Positions 1 to 8,122 of a stretch of DNA of 64,000 nucleotides are shown one piece after another. The notes beneath the pieces are model-generated. The model saw nothing but the letters and a program-made list of their open reading frames with translations. It made no database searches and was not told the origin of the DNA. The stretch is from positions 1,736,001 to 1,800,000 of the forward strand of contig NZ_CP102286.1 in assembly GCF_025151215.1 (NCBI RefSeq), in the 5' to 3' direction. A program made the position numbers and the translations under genes. Numbering within the stretch: position 1 is the stretch's first letter; each line of letters starts with the position of its first letter. Source of the DNA: Parabacteroides merdae ATCC 43184 (GTDB lineage: Bacteria > Bacteroidota > Bacteroidia > Bacteroidales > Tannerellaceae).

Positions 1-373
1 AGAACCAACTGGCCCGTCTATCCTGATCAAATTCAGGAGTACCGACAACCGGCATGATGGCAAACTGCCCGTAATCATTGATCCAGGGACTTGGCTGATG
101 GGTTTGTTTAAAGCCACGTATCTTATTGGCGGTATAGGTATACCCCCATCCATCCCCCATCTTACCGGTTTGCGGGGTCCAAAAATTCATGCCCCAAGGA
201 CGTGCTATAGCCGGATAGGTGTTACCGGTTGATAGCTCAAACGACGATTGCGTCCCCATTAAAGGATTAACAAACTCTACCGGGTCAAAAGCACCGTCTG
301 ACGCAACGGCAGGCCTTCCCAGGCAGGTTAGCATAGCAATAAGAGCAAAAGCCCATATACTTTTTTTCTTCAT
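1..373 (-). CDS. GH92 family alpha-mannosidase, N-terminal part (cut by window edge)
   Basis: Partial gene: it starts with ATG at 373-371 and runs off the left edge, leaving about 124 codons. The product opens with a signal peptide (MKKKSIWAFALIAML...), then the GH92 N-terminal beta-sandwich begins with VNPLMGT at residues 35-41. GNTYPAIARPWGMNFWTPQTG and GDGWGYTYT follow, a run typical of Bacteroidales GH92 exo-mannosidases that trim alpha-1,2 and related mannose linkages from host or yeast glycans. The catalytic acids lie in the missing C-terminal part, so linkage specificity cannot be judged. A TATCTTTG box sits about 30 bases upstream. Confidence 0.9.
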   Translation of the reverse strand, partial: MKKKSIWAFALIAMLTCLGRPAVASDGAFDPVEFVNPLMGTQSSFELSTGNTYPAIARPWGMNFWTPQTGKMGDGWGYTYTANKIRGFKQTHQPSPWINDYGQFAIMPVVGTPEFDQDRRASWF

Positions 374-402
374 TTTTATTTATACGATTAATATTCTACT
401 TA

Positions 403-410
403 CAAAGATA
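403..410 (-). promoter_or_regulatory. -7 box of the GH92 gene
   Basis: Read on the minus strand this is TATCTTTG, a perfect match to the Bacteroidetes TAnnTTTG -7 element. It lies 29 bases before the GH92 start codon. No convincing -33 TTTG is seen at 19-20 bases. Confidence 0.55.
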
Positions 411-461
411 AGTCAAACAACTCCTTAAGTAAAAGCAAGTAATGTGAATTTTTCTCAAAAA

Positions 462-505
462 TCAATAAAAAGGGAGGTTACCCATCTATGAACAACCTCC
501 CTTCT
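462..505 (-). terminator. Rho-independent terminator of the metal-efflux operon
   Basis: AAGGGAGGTT (470-479) pairs perfectly with AACCTCCCTT (494-503). In the minus direction the stem is followed by TTTTTATTG. It lies just past the stop of the channel gene at 543. Confidence 0.8.
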
Positions 506-542
506 GATCAAAACTGCTTTTTAATGAGTCCTGATATCAACT

Positions 543-1724
543 CTATAGTTTGAACTTATACAGTTGCGCCATCACCTTCTGGTATTCATTCTGCAACTGC
601 ATATGATTCTGCATACTCTGATAGAGCGTGGTGACGTCTACAAAATATTCGATCATCGAGATTTGTCCCGCTTGGATCGCCTTATTCAACAACGCCAGGT
701 TATTCTGGCTCTCCAGCACTTCGCCATATTCGTCGATGGAAGTCTTCAAGGCTACCGACTGGTTATAGAGTTGGAGCAATTCATTCTCTACCGCCGTCAT
801 CGTGCTTTCCAGTTGCAAATCGGTGTAAAGGTTCTGTGCTTTCGCCTGTTTCACATTGTTGCGGTTTGAGAAAAGAGGAATACTGATGCCGACCAAAAAG
901 CCATTGAAACGTTCGCCACCCGAAGATGGGTTCATACGGTAACCCAACTCAAACGAAGGCAGCCCCATCGTCTTGTTGACACTGATTTGTCTCGATGATA
1001 CGGCCTTCGCACTTTGCAAAGACAACAGACGCCGATCATTCTCCAAGATTTCCTGGCGCAGGTCGGCAAACGAGAGCGGAAGCTCCACAACCTCGTAAGC
1101 CGTATCAGTCAACTGAATAGCAATCCCCCCGTTCAGCATTTCTAGCTCCCGCTGTTTATTCACACGAGCCGCTTCGTTCATGCGTACCTCGTTACGGACG
1201 TTCAAAAGTTCAAGTTCGATCTTGTTCGTTTCCAAAATATTGGCATCACCCTGTTCCAAGCGTTGCTGATAGAGTGCGGCAAGCTGTTCGGCGCTTTTCC
1301 GACGGATATCCAGCAGGTTCTTTTGCTGATTCAGAAAGATCAAGTCCAGGCAAGCTTCTTTGGCTTGCAACAAAATCTGCTGGCGCACTTCTTCGCCCTG
1401 TCGGTCGTAGTTTTCACCCTTCTGCTTGGAGAGTTTGTTCCGTTGCATATATAAAGACGGGAAGTCAAATGATTGCGAAGCGACTAATTCACCGGTAAAT
1501 CCCATTCCCTCTTTGTTTCCATACAAATGGGAATAAGTAACGGTAGGATCAGGCAGGTTGTTGTCCAGTTTGGCTTCCAACTTTTGTGCCGTCACCATCT
1601 GACGGTTTGCCTGCAATTCCTTGTTATTGGTCTCTACACTCCGGAGCACTTCCTCGATGGAAGTTTGCGCCCCGGCCACCAATGCAGAAGAAAGCAATGC
1701 TATTGTTAATATGAATCGTTTCAT
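543..1724 (-). CDS. TolC/CusC-type outer-membrane efflux channel
   Basis: A 393-residue protein with a Sec signal peptide (cleavage near residue 19, ...VAGAQ), then two helical hairpin repeats rich in Leu, Gln and Asn, as in the outer membrane efflux protein (OEP) family. It is a little shorter than E. coli CusC and has no lipobox. Its start overlaps the stop of the RND pump gene by 4 bases (ATGA), so the two are translationally coupled. It is the last gene of the four-gene efflux operon and should form the outer-membrane exit duct for the pump. Family and role are firm from context; the metal is not shown by this subunit. Confidence 0.92.
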   Translation of the reverse strand: MKRFILTIALLSSALVAGAQTSIEEVLRSVETNNKELQANRQMVTAQKLEAKLDNNLPDPTVTYSHLYGNKEGMGFTGELVASQSFDFPSLYMQRNKLSKQKGENYDRQGEEVRQQILLQAKEACLDLIFLNQQKNLLDIRRKSAEQLAALYQQRLEQGDANILETNKIELELLNVRNEVRMNEAARVNKQRELEMLNGGIAIQLTDTAYEVVELPLSFADLRQEILENDRRLLSLQSAKAVSSRQISVNKTMGLPSFELGYRMNPSSGGERFNGFLVGISIPLFSNRNNVKQAKAQNLYTDLQLESTMTAVENELLQLYNQSVALKTSIDEYGEVLESQNNLALLNKAIQAGQISMIEYFVDVTTLYQSMQNHMQLQNEYQKVMAQLYKFKL

Positions 1725-4700
1725 TCTTTATCTTCTTTATTCATTAATAAATAAACAATCGGGATGATGAAGCCGTTCAGGAAAGTGGATGTCAGCAGAC
1801 CTCCTAAGATAACGGTCGCCATCGGACTTTGTATCTCGTTGCCTGGCAAATCGCCGTTCAGCGCAAGCGGGATTAACGCGAGAGCCGAACTGAGCGCCGT
1901 CATCAGGATAGGATTCAAACGGTCCATAGAACCTTGCAGGACGGCTTGTTTCAACGGTACATTCTCTACAGTCCGAAGATGCGTGTAATGGCTGATCAGC
2001 AACATACCGTTACGAGTGGCAATACCGAACAGGGAAATGAAACCGATAATAGCCGGAATACTCACCTCGCCGGAAGTCAGCTTCAAGATGAACACACCCC
2101 CGATCAACGCCAACGGTAGGTTCAACAGAATAACCCCGCTCTCTTTCGCATTCTTAAACTCATTATAGAGCAACAGGAAGATCACCAACAGAGACATCAA
2201 CGAAGTAAGCAGTAACGTACGGCTGGCAGCCTGTTCACTCTCGAACTGCCCGCCATATTCGATATGATAGCCTTCAGGCAACTGGATGGAAGCATCTATC
2301 TTCTGCTGTATCTCATTGACGATGCTGCGGAGGTCGCGCTCGGAAACATTACCACTGATCACGATCTTACGCTGCACATTCTCGCGATTGATCGTGTTCG
2401 GACCTGTCACGGAACGGATTTCGGCGACATAGCTCAACGGGACTTTCTTACCACCCGCATCGATCATCAGATTACGGATATCCTCCATTGTGGCACGGCT
2501 TTCATCCGAAGTCTTTACCGTCAGGTCAAATGTCTTGCCATTGTCATACACCTGGCTGACAGCTTCGCCCCCCAGCATGACATTGACATACTCCTCAAAC
2601 TCCGGCAACGTGATGCCATATTGTGCCATCAACTCACGCTTCGGTGTAATGGTAAGCTGCGGACGCTCGATCTGTTGTTCCACTTTCAAGTCCACCAGAC
2701 CGGGGATTCCTTGTATAGCCTCCTTGATCTGGTTACCGACCGTAAACATCAGATTCAAGTCCGTACCGAACAATTTGATTGCGATATTCGCCTCCGTACC
2801 GGAGAGCATGGCGTCGATACGATGAGAAATAGGCTGTCCTATTTCGATGTTAGCTCCACTGATGGTAGACAATTTCTCACGGACATCATTCATAACCGCA
2901 TCGCGGCTACGGTCTTTCAAGACAAACGGAGCTTCGATTTCCGATACGTTTACCCCTAAAGCATGCTCGTCAAGCTCGGCACGTCCGGTCTTGCGGGCAA
3001 CAGTCTGGATTTCGGGAACCTGCATCAGCAATTCTTCTGCCCGTCGTCCCATCTCATCCGATTCTTCGAGGGAAATGCCCGGAAGAGAACTTACATTGAT
3101 CGTAAACGAACCTTCGTTAAATGGCGGCAGGAAGCTACGTCCCAGCGTAAAGAACATTCCCAATGCAACAAGAAACAGGCCAATCGTACACCCTAACACC
3201 ATATTTTTATGTGCCAATGCTCCATTCAAGGCTTTGCCATACAAATCTTTCAACTTGCGGGCCACCCATGCCTCCTTCTCTACTTTCTTGTCTGTAGGCT
3301 TCCGGTTCAACAGGTAGCTGCACAACACAGGAGTCAATGTCAACGCCACGACCGTAGAGGCAAACAGCGCAACAATAAAGGCGATCCCCAGCGGCACCAG
3401 CATACGCCCTTCCATCCCGCTCAGGAAGAAAAGGGGCACGAAGCTGACCACGATAATGAGCGTCGAATTCAAAATCGGCATACGTACTTCGCGAGATGCA
3501 TCGAACACAACTTCCAAAATGGAACGTTGCTGATCGGAAGGCAACAAATGATTTTCCCGTATCCGTTTATATACATTCTCCACATCAACAATCGCATCAT
3601 CGACCAACGAACCGATAGCAATCGCCATCCCTCCCAAACTCATGGTATTAATAGTCAATCCCATATAATGCAATGTCAATATGGAAACTAACAAGGAAAG
3701 AGGCAAGGCAACCAGCGAAATCACCGTTGTACGGATATTCATCAGGAACAGGAACAGAACAATAACAACAAAGAAACTGCCTTCGAACAGACTGTTCTTC
3801 ACATTATCAATAGAGCTGTCAATAAAGCGGCTCTGACGGAATATGTCGGTCGAAACGTGCACATCAGCAGGCAGGTTCTTCTGCAAGTCTGCCATAATCG
3901 CGTCTAACTTTTCCGTCAAGTCGATCGTACTGGTGTTCGGCTGTTTCGTGACCGTAATCAACACGGCAGGTTTCGCCCGTTCGGAAGCAGTTCCAAGCTT
4001 CGGACTTTTGCTGCCAATCTTCACTGTTGCGATATTTTCCAATAAAACGGGGAAATCTCCGACAATCTTGACAACTCCCTTTCCGATCTCCTCGGCATTC
4101 GCAGTAGAAAGAACACCCCTGATGATGTATTCGTTATCATATTCATAAAGGACACCACCATTGGCATTCCGGTTCATGTTGCGGGTAACGGCCAGAACTT
4201 CACCCAAGCTTACACCGTAGTGCTTCATGCGGGCGGGATCAAGCAATATCTGGTACTCCTTGATATCGCCACCGATCACGGCAACCTGTGCCACTCCTCC
4301 CGTCGAGAGTAATCGCGGACGGATGGTCCAGTCGGCAATCGTACGCAAGTCCATTTGGGTTGTAGGGGCGATTCGTGAACCACTCTTACTATCATCAACC
4401 GTCAGCCCGATAATCATCATTTCCCCTAAAATGGAAGACTGCGGGCCCAGCGTCGGTTTCCCGACATTCTCCGGCAGGCTCTCACTGACGACAGCCAACT
4501 TTTCGGAAACGATCTGACGGGCCCGGTAAATATCCGTTCCCCAATCGAATTCAACCCACACGACAGAAAAACCTGTCGTAGAAGACGAACGGACACGGCG
4601 CACATCCATCGCACCATTCACAGCCGTCTCTACCGGAAAAGTAACCAGACGCTCTACCTCTTCTGGCGCCATACCGTTTGCCTCCGTCATAATGACAACG

Positions 4701-4837
4701 GTCGGCGCATTCAAATCCGGGAACACATCCACATCTGTATGGAAAGCGGTATACGTACCGGCAATCATCAGCAGCAAGGAACAGATCAATACAACCAACC
4801 TGTTATGCAGCGAGTAATATATTATCTTATTCAGCAT
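1721..4837 (-). CDS. Heavy-metal efflux RND transporter (CusA/CzcA family)
   Basis: At 1038 residues this is the normal length for an HME-RND pump: twelve membrane helices and two large periplasmic loops. The diagnostic helix-4 stretch near residues 400-420 reads AIAIGSLVDDAIVDVEN. The Asp and Glu residues that carry protons are present. The first acidic residue of the CzcA signature is replaced by Ala, as in the monovalent (CusA-like) subgroup. Other parts, such as the RIDAMLSG segment, look more like divalent pumps, so Cu/Ag versus Zn/Co/Ni is unresolved. The gene lies 23 bases after the adaptor gene and overlaps the channel gene by 4 bases. It should drive proton-coupled export of metal from the periplasm or cytoplasm through the tripartite complex. 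Confidence 0.94.
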   Translation of the reverse strand: MLNKIIYYSLHNRLVVLICSLLLMIAGTYTAFHTDVDVFPDLNAPTVVIMTEANGMAPEEVERLVTFPVETAVNGAMDVRRVRSSSTTGFSVVWVEFDWGTDIYRARQIVSEKLAVVSESLPENVGKPTLGPQSSILGEMMIIGLTVDDSKSGSRIAPTTQMDLRTIADWTIRPRLLSTGGVAQVAVIGGDIKEYQILLDPARMKHYGVSLGEVLAVTRNMNRNANGGVLYEYDNEYIIRGVLSTANAEEIGKGVVKIVGDFPVLLENIATVKIGSKSPKLGTASERAKPAVLITVTKQPNTSTIDLTEKLDAIMADLQKNLPADVHVSTDIFRQSRFIDSSIDNVKNSLFEGSFFVVIVLFLFLMNIRTTVISLVALPLSLLVSILTLHYMGLTINTMSLGGMAIAIGSLVDDAIVDVENVYKRIRENHLLPSDQQRSILEVVFDASREVRMPILNSTLIIVVSFVPLFFLSGMEGRMLVPLGIAFIVALFASTVVALTLTPVLCSYLLNRKPTDKKVEKEAWVARKLKDLYGKALNGALAHKNMVLGCTIGLFLVALGMFFTLGRSFLPPFNEGSFTINVSSLPGISLEESDEMGRRAEELLMQVPEIQTVARKTGRAELDEHALGVNVSEIEAPFVLKDRSRDAVMNDVREKLSTISGANIEIGQPISHRIDAMLSGTEANIAIKLFGTDLNLMFTVGNQIKEAIQGIPGLVDLKVEQQIERPQLTITPKRELMAQYGITLPEFEEYVNVMLGGEAVSQVYDNGKTFDLTVKTSDESRATMEDIRNLMIDAGGKKVPLSYVAEIRSVTGPNTINRENVQRKIVISGNVSERDLRSIVNEIQQKIDASIQLPEGYHIEYGGQFESEQAASRTLLLTSLMSLLVIFLLLYNEFKNAKESGVILLNLPLALIGGVFILKLTSGEVSIPAIIGFISLFGIATRNGMLLISHYTHLRTVENVPLKQAVLQGSMDRLNPILMTALSSALALIPLALNGDLPGNEIQSPMATVILGGLLTSTFLNGFIIPIVYLLMNKEDKE

Positions 4838-4860
4838 AATCTTTTTTAATTGTCAATTCA

Positions 4861-6078
4861 TTAATGATTATGTGTATGTGCGGGAATTGCATTAGAAGCA
4901 GAAGCCAGCTTGATCTGGTAAGCACCGACCGTCACAACTTCGTCACCTGCATTCAGGCCGCTCAATATCTGGACTTCGGAGCCGTTGTCGGCACCTAATG
5001 TCACAGGAACCTTTTTATAGGCTTCTTCATGCACGCGAACAAAGACTGAATAAACACCCTGCTCCTCGATAAGGGCGGAAACAGGGACACTGATGACATT
5101 CTGCATCGGAGCCGTAAGCAGATAGATCTCGACAAACGAGCCGGGAATAATAGCTCCCTTATTATCAAACTCGAATGTAACCGGAACATAAAAAGAGTTA
5201 GTATCGGAGGCCTTGCCATAAGAAAGCAGACGTCCACGCAGATCGGACAGTTTATAAGTCACGTTATCGTACGGCGTACGGAAATTAGCGGACTGTATAG
5301 ATGGCAAGTAGTTGTAATATTTCTCTGAAACCTCCGCACGCAACACCAGGCGGCTATTCTGCGAAATCGTGGCCAACGGCTGGCCTACCGTCACATAATC
5401 ACCCTCTTTCACTTGCAAGTTTTTCAGATAACCGTTTATTGGCGAAACGACCGACACCCCGTTAGCAGTCTGTTTTCCTGCTACCGCTTCCCAAGCCACC
5501 TTCGCATTCTCGTAATTCAGACGTGCCTGTTCAAAATCTTTGGCAGAAACGATCTTATCCCCTATCAGGGTTTCCATACGTTCATATTCTTTCTTTGCAT
5601 TCTCATACGCATATTTGGCTTTAGCCGCCACATTACCGTCAGACAAACTGCTCGAAGCAAGACTCAGAATAGCCTGTCCCTTGCGAACAGCCGTTCCATC
5701 GACAAATGACAGGTTGCCGAATGTTACCACACCGGGAACCGTAGCCACCACAGTCGACTCCTCTCCCTGCGCAGCCATCACCCGCCCGCTTGTTTTGATC
5801 ACATCGGTAAAAACACCCGGCTCAACCTTAGACGTCTGCAATCCGACTGCTTCCGCCAATGCTTTTTTAAACGAAATTTCACCGGCATGTCCTTCTCCGG
5901 TCTCTTCATGTTCATGATCATGTCCCTCATGTTCATGGTCATGCCCTTCGTGATCGTGGTCGTGTCCTTCTTCGTGTTCGTGGGCTTCATGTTCATGCTC
6001 TCCATGTGCCGCAGTATTGCCATTGCAACCTGCCAGGATGTAGGCGAAAATCACCCACACTAAATATATTTTTTTCAT
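4861..6078 (-). CDS. Periplasmic adaptor (MFP) of the metal-efflux RND system, His-rich
   Basis: A 405-residue lipoprotein (lipobox ILAGC, Cys18). Right after the anchor it has about 45 residues built almost only of His, Glu, Asp and Gly, in near-tandem units of the type GHDHEHE. The rest is a standard membrane-fusion protein: barrel-sandwich hybrid, helical hairpin (AKYAYENAKKEYERMETL), lipoyl half-motif (SPINGYLKNLQVKEGDYV) and a C-terminal beta domain ending ...AIPAHTHNH. The His block is a likely metal-loading site, and such tracts suggest Zn, Co, Ni or Cu. It is the second gene of the operon, preceded by another His-rich protein. The symbol is left blank because the substrate is not settled. 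Confidence 0.93.
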   Translation of the reverse strand: MKKIYLVWVIFAYILAGCNGNTAAHGEHEHEAHEHEEGHDHDHEGHDHEHEGHDHEHEETGEGHAGEISFKKALAEAVGLQTSKVEPGVFTDVIKTSGRVMAAQGEESTVVATVPGVVTFGNLSFVDGTAVRKGQAILSLASSSLSDGNVAAKAKYAYENAKKEYERMETLIGDKIVSAKDFEQARLNYENAKVAWEAVAGKQTANGVSVVSPINGYLKNLQVKEGDYVTVGQPLATISQNSRLVLRAEVSEKYYNYLPSIQSANFRTPYDNVTYKLSDLRGRLLSYGKASDTNSFYVPVTFEFDNKGAIIPGSFVEIYLLTAPMQNVISVPVSALIEEQGVYSVFVRVHEEAYKKVPVTLGADNGSEVQILSGLNAGDEVVTVGAYQIKLASASNAIPAHTHNH

Positions 6079-6125
6079 TATGATGTATGAATTTTGATTT
6101 ATGAGTTATGAATAAAAGAAGGTTC

Positions 6126-6168
6126 ATGATTTATGATTTATATCATCAACACATAAATCATAAATCAT
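6126..6168 (-). repeat. AT-rich perfect hairpin between the first two efflux genes
   Basis: ATGATTTATGATTTAT (6126-6141) and ATAAATCATAAATCAT (6153-6168) form a perfect 16-bp stem with an 11-base loop in the 93-base gap. No T-run follows on the minus strand, so it is not a classic terminator. It could stabilise or attenuate the downstream message, or be a common Bacteroidales spacer repeat of the ATTTATG type. Confidence 0.6.
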
Positions 6169-6171
6169 AAA

Positions 6172-6582
6172 TTATAAATCAAATTCATACGGAGGCGCAC
6201 GAAGCCCTGACGCAGAAACAATCCACGTATCATGCAGGGACTCGATGTAGTAGGCCCGGTCATTCTCGAACAAGAGCTTGTAAAAGACCGGAACAGGAGG
6301 GTTTATATAATCAAACAATACAAGCAAAGGGAAAAGAAACTGATTCACGTTTCCATCTGTCACATGCGAGAAAATGGAAGTGTAGAGTGCGATGTTATGC
6401 CCGTTGCATCCGCAATCATGTGATTCGGAACTTCCATGCCCACCATGAGCCGCCTCGGCTGAAAGTGATTTATAGCAAGGCAACCCGTTACTATGGTGAT
6501 GGTGCGGTACGACTACCGATATAAGCATCACGATACTAACAAGCAGCATCACATATTGGTATATTTTCTTTTTCACTCTCAT
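6172..6582 (-). CDS. Small exported His/Cys-rich protein heading the metal-efflux operon (DUF6769-like)
   Basis: A 136-residue protein with an N-terminal hydrophobic segment (residues 9-25). It is followed at once by PHHHH (26-30), Cys36, and a dense cluster at 46-62 holding His46, His49, His55, Cys57, Cys59 and His62. The C-terminal half has no low complexity and contains an aromatic stretch near FDYINPPVPVFYKLLF. It resembles the small His-rich proteins (DUF6769) found beside CusB-type adaptors in Bacteroidales; that assignment is from memory. It is first in the operon, directly behind the promoter. A role as periplasmic metal binder or carrier feeding the pump is inference, by analogy with CusF, to which it has no visible similarity. 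Confidence 0.8.
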   Translation of the reverse strand: MRVKKKIYQYVMLLVSIVMLISVVVPHHHHSNGLPCYKSLSAEAAHGGHGSSESHDCGCNGHNIALYTSIFSHVTDGNVNQFLFPLLVLFDYINPPVPVFYKLLFENDRAYYIESLHDTWIVSASGLRAPPYEFDL

Positions 6583-6592
6583 ACTTCCGATA

Positions 6593-6623
6593 CAAAAATA
6601 CGAAGTTTTTAATTACTACGCAA
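6593..6623 (-). promoter_or_regulatory. Promoter of the metal-efflux operon
   Basis: On the minus strand a -7 box TATTTTTG (6600-6593) is preceded by exactly 19 bases and then TTGC (6623-6620), fitting the Bacteroidetes -33/-7 arrangement. The start codon is 10 bases beyond the box. No MerR or ArsR operator or regulator gene is visible nearby. Confidence 0.6.
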
Positions 6624-6721
6624 TTATGCCTCCTAAATTAAGAAACTGTTTTGTTTTTTACCAAACCAAGCGGTTTTCATTGTCTGGCAAGGCACTTTAG
6701 TTGCCATACATCCCCATGTTC

Positions 6722-7015
6722 CCTCCCTTTACACCCGGGTGTACCCCCCCCTCTTCACCCAGATGTAAAGGATGGCAACATGGGGGTGTTCGTGAAATTA
6801 TGTGCTTATTTCTGCCAAAAAAAGAGATAGCTTTTGTGGAATGAAGAACCATATTGTTTTTCAATCATATGATAAAAGCTCCATATTTCATGAGTGCCAA
6901 AGGAGTGACAGAGTAGTGATAGAGTAGTGATAGAGGAAAATGTCATCTATCACTACCTCTAACGTTTAAATATCAATAACTACAGGCTCGTCAGTGATAG
7001 AGTGATAGATGAAAA
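6722..7015. repeat. Non-coding repeat-rich stretch, diverged relative of the 32-kb element
   Basis: The gene-free interval 6624-7087 holds no credible frame but is full of short repeats. A 12-bp palindrome ACACCCGGGTGT lies at 6731-6742, with a variant CACCCAGATGTAAA at about 6756-6769. Two tandem 11-base AGAGTAGTGAT units lie at 6910-6931, their inverted form ATCTATCACTACCTCT around 6946-6960, and another GTGATAGAGTGATAGATG at 6994-7011. The same words occur in the same order, on the opposite strand, in the element at 31960-32423. No terminal inverted repeat was found here, so its limits are approximate. Confidence 0.55.
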
Positions 7016-7087
7016 CAGTTTCTATGATTTCTCCCGATAGAGAAGAAAGGTATGCCAAGTGAAAACTTACTTACGAAATGACATAAA

Positions 7088-7124
7088 TCAGGCATGGATA
7101 TAAACCCATATAATCCATGCCTAA
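7088..7124 (-). terminator. Hairpin downstream of thi4, probable terminator
   Basis: AGGCATGGAT (7090-7099) pairs perfectly with ATCCATGCCT (7113-7122) around a 13-base loop. On the minus strand the stem is followed by only a modest T-rich run (GATTTATG), so termination strength is uncertain. Confidence 0.5.
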
Positions 7125-7178
7125 AAAATCGTGATGAAGATGTGTTTTGACATCTCCTTGTTATTCGGAAATAAGCCT

Positions 7179-7949
7179 TTATTTGTCCAGCTTAGCACAA
7201 ATAAGTTCGGCCGCCTTCTTACCGCTCATCAGCATACCGCCAAAGATCGGCCCCATGCGGAAACTACCACTCACCCCATTGGCAGCCATACCAGAAACGA
7301 ACAGTCCCGGATAGATTTCCTTCGTATTTTCTACGGTTGTAGACTCACCCAGCTCGACATTCAGCGAACGTTCGCCGATCACGCCCCCAGTCGGAGTATT
7401 CAGCTTGATATCGTTCTTGCGAGCAACCACGCGTGCGATTTCACAGTCGTGGCCGGTTCCTTCCAGGACAGCCTTGGACATGATTGTCAGCGGGTCCACA
7501 TGCATACCTTCGCGGATAACCGGAGCCCAGTTCACAACCACACCGGCTACGGCATCGTTATGGAACACTACATCTTCTACGGAATAGCAGTTGAAAATAG
7601 TCGCACCGGCTTTCGTCGCACCATAGATCAAAGCCGAGGTCGTGTGTACGGAATCCATGATATAAGTACCGTTTCCGGCATCCTTATAACTTACACCCAA
7701 CTCACGCACGATCGGCATAGCCTCTTCCTGAACCACGATATCGTTGAACATCATGGCGCCCCCCCACATACCTCCACCGGGGGCCAGCTTACGGTCGAAC
7801 AAAGCCACCTTCTTTCCGGCCTTAGCCAGATAATAAGCGGCTACGATACCAGAAGGACCACCACCGACAATAGCGACATCAATAGACAAATTGCTCTTTA
7901 ACTTCGCAAAGTAAGAGTCGATAATTCCTGTTGAAACAATCTGTTCCAT
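7179..7949 (-). CDS. thi4: Thiamine thiazole synthase, sulfide-dependent THI4 type
   Basis: A 256-residue THI4-family enzyme that makes the thiazole adenylate precursor of thiamine from NAD, glycine and a sulfur source. The dinucleotide-binding GGGPSG lies at residues 29-34, GGGMWGG at 58-64, and the C-terminal FAD/NAD-type closure reads GSFRMGPIFGGML. Eukaryotic THI4 has a sacrificial Cys before the MDP/VDP motif. Here that position is His150 (MHVDP, 149-153), as in archaeal enzymes that use free sulfide and turn over many times. That fits an anaerobic, sulfide-rich habitat. A TPP riboswitch lies directly upstream, confirming the pathway. Standing alone without thiC or thiE it supplies only the thiazole half. 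Confidence 0.95.
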   Translation of the reverse strand: MEQIVSTGIIDSYFAKLKSNLSIDVAIVGGGPSGIVAAYYLAKAGKKVALFDRKLAPGGGMWGGAMMFNDIVVQEEAMPIVRELGVSYKDAGNGTYIMDSVHTTSALIYGATKAGATIFNCYSVEDVVFHNDAVAGVVVNWAPVIREGMHVDPLTIMSKAVLEGTGHDCEIARVVARKNDIKLNTPTGGVIGERSLNVELGESTTVENTKEIYPGLFVSGMAANGVSGSFRMGPIFGGMLMSGKKAAELICAKLDK

Positions 7950-8018
7950 TACAAAATAATAATTAGAGTTTAAACATCGGAAAGCACATAGAGGTAACGC
8001 TTCCCTTTATTTAGTAAT

Positions 8019-8096
8019 TCTACCTTTTCCCTTCACGGCGTTATCCGGCAGGTTCAATGGGTATAATCTCAGCCTGTATAGTAAGGCACCCCTATG
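8019..8096 (-). promoter_or_regulatory. TPP riboswitch (THI box) controlling thi4
   Basis: On the minus strand the leader contains the conserved blocks in order: AGGGGTGCC, then GGCTGAGAT, ATACCC, TTGAACCTGCCGGATAA, CGCCG and GAAGGGAA. These form the P1-P5 core of the thiamine pyrophosphate aptamer. The expression platform is the 70 bases up to the ATG at 7949. With thiamine present, thi4 expression should fall. No strong terminator stem is obvious, so control may act on translation, as is common in this phylum. Confidence 0.96.
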
Positions 8097-8108
8097 ATAA
8101 GTCGAAGG

Positions 8109-8116
8109 CAAAGATA
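8109..8116 (-). promoter_or_regulatory. -7 box for the riboswitch-thi4 transcript
   Basis: TATCTTTG on the minus strand, a perfect TAnnTTTG match. It is placed so that transcription would begin a few bases before the first riboswitch stem. It lies 6 bases beyond the stop of the upstream gene, so thi4 is separately transcribed. Confidence 0.65.
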
Positions 8117-8122
8117 TAATAA

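Noticed and set aside
6910..7011. CRISPR-like array of GTGATAG repeats
   Set aside because: Repeats are short, irregularly spaced and inverted relative to each other, with no spacers of constant length and no cas genes.
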